A stretch of DNA of 64,000 nt from assembly GCA_033782935.1 (NCBI GenBank), contig JAWQEG010000283.1, positions 2,914,001-2,978,000 on the forward strand, in the 5' to 3' direction. A model generated the notes under the pieces. The model worked only from the letters and a program-made list of their open reading frames with translations, was not told the DNA's origin and did no database searches. Origin of the DNA: Petrolisthes cinctipes (taxonomy: Eukaryota > Arthropoda > Malacostraca > Decapoda > Porcellanidae). This document shows positions 36,450-50,090 of the stretch, piece by piece; the stretch's first letter is position 1, and each line of letters begins with the position of its first letter. A program made the position numbers and the translations under genes.

Positions 36450-38810
36450 AATTCGATATTTTGGGGTCCCACAAGCGATCTGTACATGCCTACTCCGTGT
36501 TAGAGTATTTTCAAAATTCAGGCCCAAAACATGCTGAAAATCGATATTTTTGGTGCCCAAAGTCAATATGTGAATGCATCTTCTATACTCGTTTATATCT
36601 CAAATTCATGCCCAAAACACCCGAAAATTCGATATTTAGGGGTCCCAGAAGCGATCTGTACATGCCTACTCCGTGTTAGAGTATTTTCAAAATACAGGCC
36701 AAAAACATACTGAAAATCGATCTTTTAGGTGCCAAAAAGTCGATATGTGCATGCATCTTCTGTACCCGTTTATATCTCAAATTCGGGCTCAAAACACCCG
36801 AAAATTCGATATTTTGGTGTCCCAGAAGCGATCTGTACATGCCTACTCTGTGTTAGAGTATTTTCAAAATACATGCCCAAAACATGCTGAAAATCGATAT
36901 TTTAGATGCCCGAAGTCAATATGTGCATGCATCTTCTGTACCCGTTTATATATCAAATTCTGGCTCAAAACACCCGAAAATTCAATATTTTGGGGTCCCA
37001 GAAGAAATCTGTACATGCCTACTCAGTGCTAGAATATTTTCAAAATATAGGCTAAAAACATGCTAAAAATCGATCTTTTAGGTGCCAAAAAGTCGATATC
37101 TCAAATTCAGTCCCAAAACACCCGAAAATTCGATATTTAGGGGTCCCAGAAGCGATCTGTACATGCCTACTCCGTGTTAGAGTACTTACAAAATACAGGC
37201 CCAAAACATGCTCAAAATCGATGTTTTAGGTGCCCAAAAGTCGATATGTGCATGAATCTTCAGTACCCGTTTATATCTCAAATTCAGGCTCAAAACACCC
37301 GAAAATTCAATATTTTGGGGTCCCAGAAGCAATCTGTGCATGCCTACTCAGTGCTAGAATATTTTCAAAATATAGGCTCAAAACATGCTAAAAATCGATA
37401 TTTTAGGTGCGTAAAGGCGATATCTAAAATTCAGGCCCAAAACACCCGAAAATTCGATATTTTGGGGTCCCAGAAGTGATCTGTACATGCCTACTTCGTG
37501 TTAAAGTATTTGCAAAACACAGGCCCAAAACATGCTCAAAATCGATGTTTTAGGTGGGCACCCAAAAGTCGATATGTGCATGCATATTCAGTACCCGTTT
37601 ATAACTCAAATTCCGGCTTAAAACACCCAAAAATTCGATATTTTGGGGTCCCAAAAGCGATCTGTACATGCCTACTCTGTGTTAAAGTATTTTCAAAATA
37701 CATGCCCAAAACATGCTGAAAATCGATATTTTAGATGCCCAAAGTCAATATGTGCATGTATCTTCTGTACCCGTTTATATCTCAAATTCAGGCTCAAAAC
37801 ACCCGAAAATTCGATATTTTTGGGTCCCAGAAGCAATCTGTACATGCCTACTCAGTGCTAGAATATTTTCAAAATATAGGCTAAAAACATGCTAAAAATC
37901 GATCTTTTAGGTGGCAAAAAGTCGATATCTCGAATTCAGTCCCAAAACACCCGAAAATTCGATATTTAGGGGTCCCAGAAGGGATCTGTACATGCCTACT
38001 CCGTGTTAGAGTATTTTCAAAATACAGGCCAAAAACATACTGAAAATCGATCTTTTAGGTGCCCAAAAGTCGATACGTGCATGCATCTCCTGTACCCGTT
38101 TATATCTCAAATTCTGGCCCTAAACACCCGAAAATTCGATATTTTGGGGTCCCAGAATCGATCTGTACATGCCTACTCAGTGCTAGAATATTTTCAAAAT
38201 ATAGGCTCAAAACATGCTAAAAATCGATATTTTAGGTGCGTAGAGGCGATATCTCAAATTAAGGCCCAAAACACCCGAAAATTCGATATTTTGTGGTTCT
38301 AGAAGGAATCTGTACATGCCTACTCCGTGTTAGAGTATTTTCAAAATACAGGCCAAAAACATACTGAAAATCGATCTTTTAGGTGCCCAAAAGTCGATAT
38401 GTGCATGCATCTTCTGTACCCGTTTATATCTCAAATTCTGGCCCTAAACACCCGAAAATTCGATATTTTTGGGTTCCAGAAGCGATCTGTACATGCCTAC
38501 TCAGTTCTAGAATGTTTTCAAAATATAGGCTCAAAACATTCTCAAAATCGATATTTTAGGTGCCCAAAAGTCGATATGTGCATGAATCTTATGTACCCGT
38601 TTATATCTCAAATTCTGGCCCTATACACCCGAAAATTCGATATTTTTGGGTCCCAGAAGCGATCTGTACATGCCTACTCAGTGCTAGAATGTTTTCAAAA
38701 TATAGGCTCAAAACATGCTCAGAATCGATATTTTACGTGCCCAAAAGTCGATATGTGCATGCATCTTCTGTACTCGTTTATATCTCAAATTCAAGCTCAA
38801 AACACTCGAA
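36450..38810 (+). repeat. HOR-5 copy 1, period 2361 bp
   Basis: About 14 monomers recur with exact offset 2361 bp. It contains the insertion variant GGTGGGCACCC at 37554, GTATTTGCAAAACAC near 37507, GTCGATACGTGC near 38069, the block Q start near 38290 and TTACGTGCCC near 38733. Confidence 0.92.
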
Positions 38811-41171
38811 AATTCGATATTTTGGGGTCCCAGAAGCGATCTGTACATGCCTACTCCGTGTTAGAGTATTTTCAAAATTCAGGCCCAAAACATGCTGAAA
38901 ATCGATATTTTTGGTGCCCAAAGTCAATATGTGAATGCATCTTCTATACTCGTTTATATCTCAAATTCATGCCCAAAACACCCGAAAATTCGATATTTAG
39001 GGGTCCCAGAAGCGATCTGTACATGCCTACTCCGTGTTAGAGTATTTTCAAAATACAGGCCAAAAACATACTGAAAATCGATCTTTTAGGTGCCAAAAAG
39101 TCGATATGTGCATGCATCTTCTGTACCCGTTTATATCTCAAATTCGGGCTCAAAACACCCGAAAATTCGATATTTTGGTGTCCCAGAAGCGATCTGTACA
39201 TGCCTACTCTGTGTTAGAGTATTTTCAAAATACATGCCCAAAACATGCTGAAAATCGATATTTTAGATGCCCGAAGTCAATATGTGCATGCATCTTCTGT
39301 ACCCGTTTATATATCAAATTCTGGCTCAAAACACCCGAAAATTCAATATTTTGGGGTCCCAGAAGAAATCTGTACATGCCTACTCAGTGCTAGAATATTT
39401 TCAAAATATAGGCTAAAAACATGCTAAAAATCGATCTTTTAGGTGCCAAAAAGTCGATATCTCAAATTCAGTCCCAAAACACCCGAAAATTCGATATTTA
39501 GGGGTCCCAGAAGCGATCTGTACATGCCTACTCCGTGTTAGAGTACTTACAAAATACAGGCCCAAAACATGCTCAAAATCGATGTTTTAGGTGCCCAAAA
39601 GTCGATATGTGCATGAATCTTCAGTACCCGTTTATATCTCAAATTCAGGCTCAAAACACCCGAAAATTCAATATTTTGGGGTCCCAGAAGCAATCTGTGC
39701 ATGCCTACTCAGTGCTAGAATATTTTCAAAATATAGGCTCAAAACATGCTAAAAATCGATATTTTAGGTGCGTAAAGGCGATATCTAAAATTCAGGCCCA
39801 AAACACCCGAAAATTCGATATTTTGGGGTCCCAGAAGTGATCTGTACATGCCTACTTCGTGTTAAAGTATTTGCAAAACACAGGCCCAAAACATGCTCAA
39901 AATCGATGTTTTAGGTGGGCACCCAAAAGTCGATATGTGCATGCATATTCAGTACCCGTTTATAACTCAAATTCCGGCTTAAAACACCCAAAAATTCGAT
40001 ATTTTGGGGTCCCAAAAGCGATCTGTACATGCCTACTCTGTGTTAAAGTATTTTCAAAATACATGCCCAAAACATGCTGAAAATCGATATTTTAGATGCC
40101 CAAAGTCAATATGTGCATGTATCTTCTGTACCCGTTTATATCTCAAATTCAGGCTCAAAACACCCGAAAATTCGATATTTTTGGGTCCCAGAAGCAATCT
40201 GTACATGCCTACTCAGTGCTAGAATATTTTCAAAATATAGGCTAAAAACATGCTAAAAATCGATCTTTTAGGTGGCAAAAAGTCGATATCTCGAATTCAG
40301 TCCCAAAACACCCGAAAATTCGATATTTAGGGGTCCCAGAAGGGATCTGTACATGCCTACTCCGTGTTAGAGTATTTTCAAAATACAGGCCAAAAACATA
40401 CTGAAAATCGATCTTTTAGGTGCCCAAAGGTCGATACGTGCATGCATCTCCTGTACCCGTTTATATCTCAAATTCTGGCCCTAAACACCCGAAAATTCGA
40501 TATTTTGGGGTCCCAGAATCGATCTGTACATGCCTACTCAGTGCTAGAATATTTTCAAAATATAGGCTCAAAACATGCTAAAAATCGATATTTTAGGTGC
40601 GTAGAGGCGATATCTCAAATTAAGGCCCAAAACACCCGAAAATTCGATATTTTGTGGTTCTAGAAGGAATCTGTACATGCCTACTCCGTGTTAGAGTATT
40701 TTCAAAATACAGGCCAAAAACATACTGAAAATCGATCTTTTAGGTGCCCAAAAGTCGATATGTGCATGCATCTTCTGTACCCGTTTATATCTCAAATTCT
40801 GGCCCTAAACACCCGAAAATTCGATATTTTTGGGTTCCAGAAGCGATCTGTACATGCCTACTCAGTTCTAGAATGTTTTCAAAATATAGGCTCAAAACAT
40901 TCTCAAAATCGATATTTTAGGTGCCCAAAAGTCGATATGTGCATGAATCTTATGTACCCGTTTATATCTCAAATTCTGGCCCTATACACCCGAAAATTCG
41001 ATATTTTTGGGTCCCAGAAGCGATCTGTACATGCCTACTCAGTGCTAGAATGTTTTCAAAATATAGGCTCAAAACATGCTCAGAATCGATATTTTACGTG
41101 CCCAAAAGTCGATATGTGCATGCATCTTCTGTACTCGTTTATATCTCAAATTCAAGCTCAAAACACTCGAA
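38811..41171 (+). repeat. HOR-5 copy 2, period 2361 bp, nearly identical
   Basis: I found a single substitution against copy 1 in a line-by-line reading (A at 38068, G at 40429), so identity is about 99.9 % or higher. It is the youngest-looking duplication in the window. Similarity ends near 41190, where CTCAGTGCTAG replaces CTCCGTGTTAG. Confidence 0.92.
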
Positions 41172-44100
41172 AATTCGATATTTTGGGGTCCCAGAAGCGA
41201 TCTGTACATGCCTACTCAGTGCTAGAATATTTTCAAAATATAGGCTCAAAACATGCTAAAAATCGATATTTTAGGTGCGTAAAGGCGATATCTCAAATTC
41301 AGGCCAAAAACACCCGAAAATTCGATATTTTGGGGTCCCAGTAGCGATCTGTTCATGCCTACTCCGTGTCAGAGTATTGTCAAAATACAGGCCAAAAACA
41401 TACTGAAAATCGATCTTTTAGGTGCCCAAAAGTCGATATGTGCATGCATTTTCTGTACCCGTTTATATCTCAAATTCTGGCCCTAAACCCCCGAAAATTC
41501 GGTATTTTGGGGTCCCAGAAGCGATCTGTACATGACTACTCCGTGTTAGAGTATTTTCAAAATTCAGGCCCAAAACATGCTGAAAATCAATATTTTTGGT
41601 GCCCAAAGTCAATATGTGTATGCATCTTCTATATTCGTTTATATCTCAAATTCAGGCTCAAACACCCGAAAATTCGATATTTTGGGGTCCCAGAAGCGAT
41701 CTGTACATGCCTACTTTGTGCTAGAATATTTTCAAAATATAGGCTCAAAACATGCTAAAAATCGATATTTTAGGTGCGTAAAGGCGATATCTCAAATTCA
41801 GGTCCAAAACACCCGAAAATTCGATATTTTAGGGTCCTAGAAGCGATCTGTACATGCCTACTCCGTGTTAGAGTATTTACAAAATACAGGCACAAAACAT
41901 ACTCAATATCGATGTTTTAGGTGGGCGCCCAAAGTCGATATGTGCATGCATCTTCAGTACCCGTTTATATCTCAAATTCAGGCTCAAGACACCCGAAAAT
42001 TCGATATTTTGGGGTCCCTAAAGCGATCTGTACATGCCTACTCTGTGTTAGAGTATTTTCAAAATACATTCCCAAAACATGCTGAAAATCGATATTTTAG
42101 ATGCCCAAAGTCAATATGTGCATGTATCTTCTGTACCCGTTTATATCTCAAATTCAGGCTGAAAACACCCAAAAATTCGATATTTTTGGGTCCCAGAAGC
42201 AATCTGTACATGCCTACTCAGTGCTAGAATATTTTCAAAATATAGGCTAAAAACATGCTAAAAATCGATCTTTTAGGTGGCAAAAAGTCGATATCTCAAA
42301 TTCAGTCCCAAAACACCCGAAAATTCGATATTTAGGGGTCCCAGAAGGGATCTGTACATGCCTACACCGTGTTAGAGTATTTTCAAAATAATGGCCAAAA
42401 ACATACTGAAAATCGATCTTTTGGTGCCCAAAAGTCGATATGTGCACGCATCTCCTGTTCCCGTTTATATCTCAAATTCTGGCCCTAAACACCCGAAAAT
42501 TCGATATTTTGGGGTCCCAGAAGCGATCTGTACATGCCTACTTAGTGCTAGAATATTTTCAAAATATAGGCTCAAAACATGCTAAAATCGATATTTTAGG
42601 TGCGTAGAGGCGATATCTCAAATTCAGGCCCAAAACACCCGAAAATTCGATATTTAGGGGTCCTAGAAGGGATCTGTACATGCCTACTCCGTGTTAGAGT
42701 ATTTTCAAAATAAAGGCCAAAAAACATACTGAAAATCGATCTTTTGGTGCCCAAAAGTCGATATGTGCATGCATCTTCAGTACCCGTTTATATCTCAAAT
42801 TCAGGCTCAAAACACCCGAAAATTCGTTATTTTGGGGTCCCAGAAGCAATCTGTACATGCCTACTCCGTGTTAGAGTAATTTCAAAATTCAGGCCCAAAA
42901 CATGCTGAAAATCGATATTTTTGGTGCCCAAAGTCAATATGTGTATGCATCTTCTATACTCGTTTATATCTCAAATTCAGGCTCAAAACACCCGAAAATT
43001 CGATATTTTGGGGCCACAGAAGCGATCTGTACATGCCTACTCAGTGCTAGAATGTTTTCAAAATATAGGCTCAAAACATGCTTAAAATCGATATTTTAGG
43101 TGCCCAAAAGTCGATATGTGCATGCATCTTCTGTACTCGTTTATATCTCAAATTCAAGCTCAAAACACCGAAAATTCGATATTTTGGGGTCCCAGAAGCG
43201 ATCTGAACATGTTTACTCCGTGTTAGAGTATTTTCAAAATACAGGCCCAAAACATGCCCAAAATCGATGTTTTAGGTGCCCAAAAGTCGATATGTGCATG
43301 CATCTTCAATACCCGTTTATATCTCAAATTCAGGCTCAAAACACCCAAAAATTCGATATTTAGGGGTCCCAGAAGCGATCTTTACATGTTTACTCCGTGT
43401 TAAAGTATTTTCAAAATACAGGCCAAAAACATACTGAAAATCGATCTTTTAGGTGCCCAAAAGTCGATATGTGCATGCATCTTCTGTACCCGTTTACATC
43501 TCAAATTCCGGCCATAAACACCCGAAAATTCGATATTTGGGGTCCCAGAAGCGATCTGTACATGCCTACTCAGTGCTAGAATGTTTTTAAAATATAGGCT
43601 CAAAACATGCTCAAAATCGATATTATAGGTGCCTAAAGTCGATATGTGCATGCATCTTCTGTACTCGTTTATATCTCAAATTCAGGCTCAAAACACCCGA
43701 AAACTCGATATTTTGGGGTCCCAGAAGCGATCTGTACATGACTACTCAGTGCTAGAATATTTTCAAAATATAGGCTCAAAACATGCTAAAAATAGATATT
43801 TTAGGTGCGTAAAGACGATATCTCAAATAAAGGCCCAAAACACCCGAAAATTCGATATTTAGGGGTCCCAGAAGCGATCTGTACATGCCTACTCCGTGTT
43901 AGAGTATTTTCAAAATACAGGCCAAAAACACACTGAAAATCGATGTTTTAGATGCCCGAAAGTCGATATGTGCATGCATCTTCTGTACCCGTTTATATCT
44001 CAAATTCTGGCCCTAAACACCCTAAAATTCGATATTTTTGGGTCCCAGAAGCGACCTGTACATACTTACTCAGTGCTAGAATGTTTTCAAAATATAGGCT

Positions 44101-45339
44101 CAAAACATGCTCAAAATCGATATTTTAGGTGCCCAAAAGTCGATATGTGCATGTATCTTCTGTACCAGTTTATATCACAAATTCAGGCTCAAACCACAAG
44201 AAAATTCAATATTTTGGGGTCCCAGAAGCAATCTGTACATGCCTACTCAGTGCTAGAATATTTTCAAAATATAGGCTCAAAACATGCTTAAAATCGATAT
44301 TTTAGGTGCGTAAAGGCGATATCTCAAATTCAGGCTCAAAACACCCGAAAATTCGATATTTTGGGGTCACAGAAGCGATCTGTACATGCCTACTTCGTGT
44401 TAGTGTATTTTCAAAGTACAGGCCCAAAACATGCTCAAAATCGATTTTTTACGATGCCCAAAGTCAATATGTGCATGTATCTTCTGTACCCGTTTATATC
44501 TCAAATTTAGGCTCAAACCACCAGAAAATTCAATATTTTGGGGTCCCAGAAGCAATCTGTACATGCCTACTCAGTGCTAGAATATTTTCAAAATATAGGC
44601 TAAAAACATGCTAAAAATCGATATTTTAGGTGCCAAAAAGTCGATATCTCAAATTCAGTCCCAAAACACCCGAAACTTCGATATTTAGGGGTCCCAGAAG
44701 CGATCTGTACATGCCTACTCCGTGTTAGAGTATTTTCAAAATACAGGCCAAAAACATACTGAAAATCGATCTTTTAGGTGCCCAAAAATCGATATGTGCA
44801 TGCATATTCTGTACCCGTTTATATCTCAAATTCTGGCTCTAAACACCCGAAAATTCGATATTTTGGGGTCCCAGAAGCGATCTGTACATGCCTACTCCGT
44901 GTTAGAGTATTTTCAAAATTCAGGCCCAAAACATGCTGAAAATCGATATTTTTGGTGCCCAAAGTCAATATGTGTATGCATCTTCTGTACTCGTTTATAT
45001 CTCAAATTCAGGCTCAAAATACCCGAAAATTCGATATTTTGGGGTCCCAGAAGCGATCTGTACATGCCTACTCAGTGCTAGAATATTTTCAAAATATAGG
45101 CTCATAACATGCTAAAATCGATATTTTAGGTGCGTAAATTCGATATCTCAAATTCAGGCCCAAAACACCCGAAAATTCGATATTTTGGGGTCCCAGAAGC
45201 GATCTGTACATGCCTACTCAGTGCTAAAATATTTTCAAAATATAGGCTCAAAACATGCTAAAAATCGATATTTTAGGTGCGTAGAGGCGATATCTCAAAT
45301 TCAGGCCCAAAACACCCGAAAATTCGATATTTAGGGGTC
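41172..45339 (+). repeat. Satellite mosaic
   Basis: Mixed monomers with several private variants: the insertion GGTGGGCGCCC at 41920, ACATGTTTACTCCG near 43207 and 43385, ACATACTTACTCAG near 44060, and TTTTTTACGATGCCC near 44446. The part 43500-44150 recurs at 53187-53837 (offset 9687). The TTTTTTACGATG unit recurs near 51130 (offset 6684). No gene or foreign element was seen. Confidence 0.83.
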
Positions 45340-48300
45340 CTAGAAGGAATCTGTACATGCCTACTCCATGTTAGAGTATTTTCAAAATACAGGCCAAAAA
45401 CATACTGAAAATCGATCTTTTAGGTGCCCAAAAGTCGATATGTGCATGCATCTTCTGTACCCGTTTATATCTTAAATTCTGGCCCTAAACACCCGAAAAT
45501 TCGATATTTTTGGGTCCTAGAAGCGATCTGTACATGCCTACTCAGTTCTAGAATGTTTTCAAAATATAGGCTCAAAACATGCTCAAAATCGATATTTTAG
45601 GTGCCCAAAAGTCGATATGTGCATGAATCTTCTGTACCCGTTTATATATCAAATTCTGGCCCTAAACACCCGAAAATTCGATATTTTGGGGTCCCAGAAG
45701 CAATCTGTACATGCCTACTCCGTTGTAGAGTAATTTCAAAATTCAGGCCCAAAACATGCTGAAAATCGATATTTTTGGTGCCCAAACTCAATATGTGTAT
45801 GCATCTTCTATACTCGTTTATATCTCAAATTCAGGCTCAAAACACCCGAAAATTCGATATTTTGGGGTCCCAAAAGCGATCTTTACATGCCTACTCAGTG
45901 CTAGAATGTTTTCAAAATATAGGCTCAAAACATGCTCAAAATCGATATTTTAGGTGCCCAAAAGTCTATATGTGCATGCATCTTATGTACTCGTTTATAT
46001 CTCAAATTCAGGCTCAAAACACCCGAAAATTCGATATTTTGGGGTCCCAGAAGCGATCTGTACATTCCTACTCAGTGCTAGAATATTTTCAAAATATAGG
46101 CTCAAAACATGCTAAAAATCGATAATTTAGGTGCCCAAAGTCGATATCTCAAATTCAGGCCCAAAACACCCGAAAATTCGATATTTAGGGGTCCCAGAAG
46201 CGATCTGTACATGCCTACTCCGTGTTAGAGTATTTTCAAAATACAGACCAAAAACATACTGAAAATCGATCTTTTAGGTGCCCAAAAGTCGATATGTGCA
46301 TGCATCTTCTGTACCCGTTTATATCTCAAATTCTGGCCCTAAACACCCGAAAATTCGATATTTTGGGGTCCCAGAAGCGATCTGTACATGCCTACTCCGT
46401 GTTAGAGTATTTTCATAATTCAGGCCCAAAACATGCTGAAAATCGATATTTTTGGAGCCCAAAGTCAATATGTGTATGCATCTTATGTACTCGTTTATAT
46501 TTCAAATTCAGGCTCAAAACACCCGAAAATTCGATATTTTGGGGTCCCAGAAGCGATCTGTACATGCCTACTCAGTGCTAGAATATTTTCAAAATATAGG
46601 CTAAAAACATGCTAAAAATCGATATTTTAGGTGCGTAAAGTCGATATCTCAAATTCAGGCCCAAAACACCCGAAAATTCGATATTTTGGGGTCCCAGAAG
46701 CGATCTGTACATGCCTACTCCGTGTTAGAGTATTTTCAAAATATAAACCCAAAACATGCTCAAAATCGATGTTTTAGGTGCCCAAAAGTCGATATGTGAA
46801 TGCATCTTCAGTACCCGTTTATATCTCAAATTCAGGCTCAAAACACCCGAAAATTCGATATTTTGAGGTCCCAGAAGCGATCTGTACATGCCTACTCCGA
46901 GTTAGAGTATTTTCAAAATACAGGCCCAAAACATGCTGAAAATCGATATTTTAGATGCCCAAAGTCAATATGTGCATGTAACTGCTGTACCCGTTTATAT
47001 CTCAAATTCAGGCTCAAAACACCCGAAAATTCAATATTTTGGGGTTCCAGAAGCAATCTGTACATGCCTACTCAGTGCTAGAATATTTTCAAAATATAGG
47101 CTAAAAACATGCTAAAAATCGATATTTTAGGTGCCAAAAAGTCGATATCTCAAATTCAGTCCCAAAACACCCGAAACTTCGATATTTTGGGGTCCCAGAA
47201 GCGATCTGTACATGCCTACTCAGTGCTAGAATGTTTTCAAAATATAGGCTCAAAACATGCTCAAAATCGATATTTTAGGTGCGTAGAGGCGATATCTCAA
47301 ATTCTTGCCCAAAACACCCGAAAATTCGATATTTAGGGGTCCTAGAAGGAATCTGTACATGCCTACTCCATGTTAGAGTATTTTTAAAATACAGGCCAAA
47401 AACATACTGAAAATCGATCTTTTAGGTGCCCAAAAGTCGATATGTGCATGCATCTTCTGTACCCGTTTATATCTCAAATTCTTGCCCTAAACACCCGAAA
47501 ATTCGATATTTTTGGGTCCCAGAAGCGATATGTACATGCCTACTCAGTTCTAGAATGTTTTCAAAATATAGGCACAAAACATGCTCAAAATCGATATTTT
47601 AGGTGCCCAAAAGTCGATATGTGCATGAATCTTCTGTACCCGTTTATATCTCAAATTCTGGCCCTATACACCCGAAAATTCGATATTTTTGGGTCCCAGA
47701 GGCGATATGTACATGCCTACTCAGTGCTAGAATGTTTTCAAAATATAGGTTCAAAACATGCTCAGAATCGATATTTTACGTGCCCAAAAGTCGATATGTG
47801 CATGCATATTCTGTACTCGTTTATATCTCAAATTCAAGTTTAAAACACTCGAAAATTCGATATTTTGGGGTCCCAGAAGCGATCTGTACATGCCTACTCC
47901 GTGTTAGAGTATTTTCAAAATATAGGCCCAAAACATGCTCAAAATCGATCTTTTAGGTGCCCAAAAGTCGATATGTGCATGCATCTTCTGTACCCGTTTA
48001 TATATCAAATTCTGGCCCTAAAAACCCGAAAATTCGATATTTTGGGGTCCCAGAAGCAATCTGTACATGCCTACTCCGTGTTAGAGTAATTTCATAATTC
48101 AGGCCCAAAACATGCTGAAAATCGATATTTTTGGTGCCCAAAGTCAATATGTGTATGCATCTTCTATACTCGTTTATATCTCAAATTCAGGCTCAAAACA
48201 CCCGAAAATTCGATATTTTGGGGTCCCAGAAGCGATCTGTACATGCCTACTCAGTGCTAGAATGTTTTCAAAATATAGGCTCAAAACATGCTCAAAATCG

Positions 48301-48549
48301 ATATTTTAGGTGCCCAAAAGTCGATATGTGCATGCATCTTCTGTACTCGTTTATATCTCAAATTCAGGCTCAAAACACCCGAAAATTCGATATTTTGGGG
48401 TCCCAGAAGCGATCTGTACATTCCTACTCAGTGCTAGAATATTTTCAAAATATAGGCTCAAAACATGCTAAAAATCGATAATTTAGGTGCCCAAAGTCGA
48501 TATCTCAAATTCAGGCCCAAAACACCCGAAAATTCGATATTTAGGGGTC
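45340..48549 (+). repeat. Satellite region with two block Q copies
   Basis: Block Q (CCTAGAAGGAATCTG ... CTCAGTTCTAGAATG ... GCATGAATCTT) starts near 45346 and 47337, offset about 1990-2002. A further segment, 45690-46225, recurs at 48046-48581 (offset 2356), marked by GAGTAATTTCA and GATAATTTAGGTGCCC. The unit with GTAACTGCTGTACC at about 46978 recurs twice in the following 825-bp HOR (offset 2180). Confidence 0.82.
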
Positions 48550-49374
48550 CCAGAAGCGATCTGAACATGCCTACTCCGTGTTAGAGTATTTTCAAAATAT
48601 AGGCTCAAAACATGCTCAAAATAGATATTTTAGGTGCCCAAAAGTCAATATGTGCATGCATCTTCTGTACTCGTTTATATCTCAAATTCAAGCTCAAAAC
48701 ACCCGAAAATTCGATAATTTGGGGTTCCAGAAGCGATCTGAACATGCCTACTCAGTGCTAGAATATTTTCAAAATATAGGCTCAAAACATGCTAAAAATC
48801 GATATTTTAGGTGCGTAAAGGCGATATCTCAAATTAAGGCCCAAAACACCCGAAAATTCGATATTTAGGGATCCCAGAAGCGATCTGTACATGTTTACTC
48901 CGTGTTAGAGTATTTTCAAAATACAGGCCCAAAACATGCTCAAAATCGATGTTTTAGGTACCCAAAAGTCGATATGTGCATGCATCTTCAGTACCCGTTT
49001 ATATCTCAAATTCAGGCTCAAAACACCCGAAAATTCGATATTTTGGGGTCACAGAAGCGATCTGTACATGCCTACTCCGTATTAGAGTTTTTTCAAAATA
49101 CAGGCCCAAAACATGCTGAAAATCGATATTTTAGATGCCCAAAGTCAATATGTGCATGTAACTGCTGTACCCGTTTATATCTCAAATTCAGGCTCAAAAC
49201 ACCCGAAAATTCAATATTTTGGGGTCCCAGAAGCAATCTGTACATGCCTACTCAGTGCTAGAATATTTTCAAAATATAGGCTAAAAACATGCTAAAAATC
49301 GATATTTTAGGTGCCAAAAAGTCGATATCTCAAATTCAGTCCCAAAACACCCGAAACTTCGATATTTTGGGGTC
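48550..49374 (+). repeat. HOR-6 copy 1, period 825 bp
   Basis: Length 825 equals three 177-bp and two 147-bp monomers. Markers are AAAAGTCAATATGTGC with TTCAAGCTC, GATAATTTGGGG near 48714, ACATGTTTACTCCG near 48891, GAGTTTTTTCAAAATAC near 49085 and GTAACTGCTG near 49158. Confidence 0.87.
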
Positions 49375-50090
49375 CCAGAAGCGAGCTGTACATGCCTACT
49401 CAGTGCTAGAATGTTTTCAAAATATAGGCTCAAAACATGCTCAAAATCGATATTTTAGGTGCCCAAAAGTCAATATGTGCATGCATCTTCTGTACTCGTT
49501 TATATCTCAAATTCAAGCTCAAAACACCCGAAAACTCGATAATTTGGGGTCCCAGAAGTGATCTGAACATACCTACTCAGTGCTAGAATATTTTCAAAAT
49601 ATAGGCTCAAAACATGCTAAAAATCGATATTTTAGGTGCGTAAAGGCGATATCTCAAATTAAGGCCCAAAACACCCGAAACTTCGATATTTAGGGGTCCC
49701 AGAAGCGATCTGTACATGTTTACTCCGTGTTAGAGTATTTTCAAAATACAGGCCCAAAACATGCTCAAAATCGATGTTTTAGGTGCCCAAAAGTCGATAT
49801 GTGCATGCATCTTCAGTACCCGTTTATATCTCAAATTCAGGCTCAAAACACCCGAAAATTCGATATTTTGGGGTCACAGAAGCGATCTGTACATGCCTAC
49901 TCCGTATTAGAGTTTTTTCAAAATACAGGCCCAAAACATGCTGAAAATCGATATTTTAGATGCCCAAAGTCAATATGTGCATGTAACTGCTGTACCCGTT
50001 TATATCTCAAATTCAGGCTCAAAACACCCGAAAATTCAATATTTTGGGGTCCCAGAAGCAATCTGTACATGCCTACTCAGTGCTAGAATG
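49375..50090 (+). repeat. HOR-6 copy 2 (incomplete), period 825 bp
   Basis: About 0.87 of a unit in exact 825-bp register, with the same GAGTTTTTTC dyad-breaking variant near 49910 and GTAACTGCTG near 49983. The register ends near 50090, where the dyad changes from AATATTTTC to AATGTTTTC. Confidence 0.87.
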
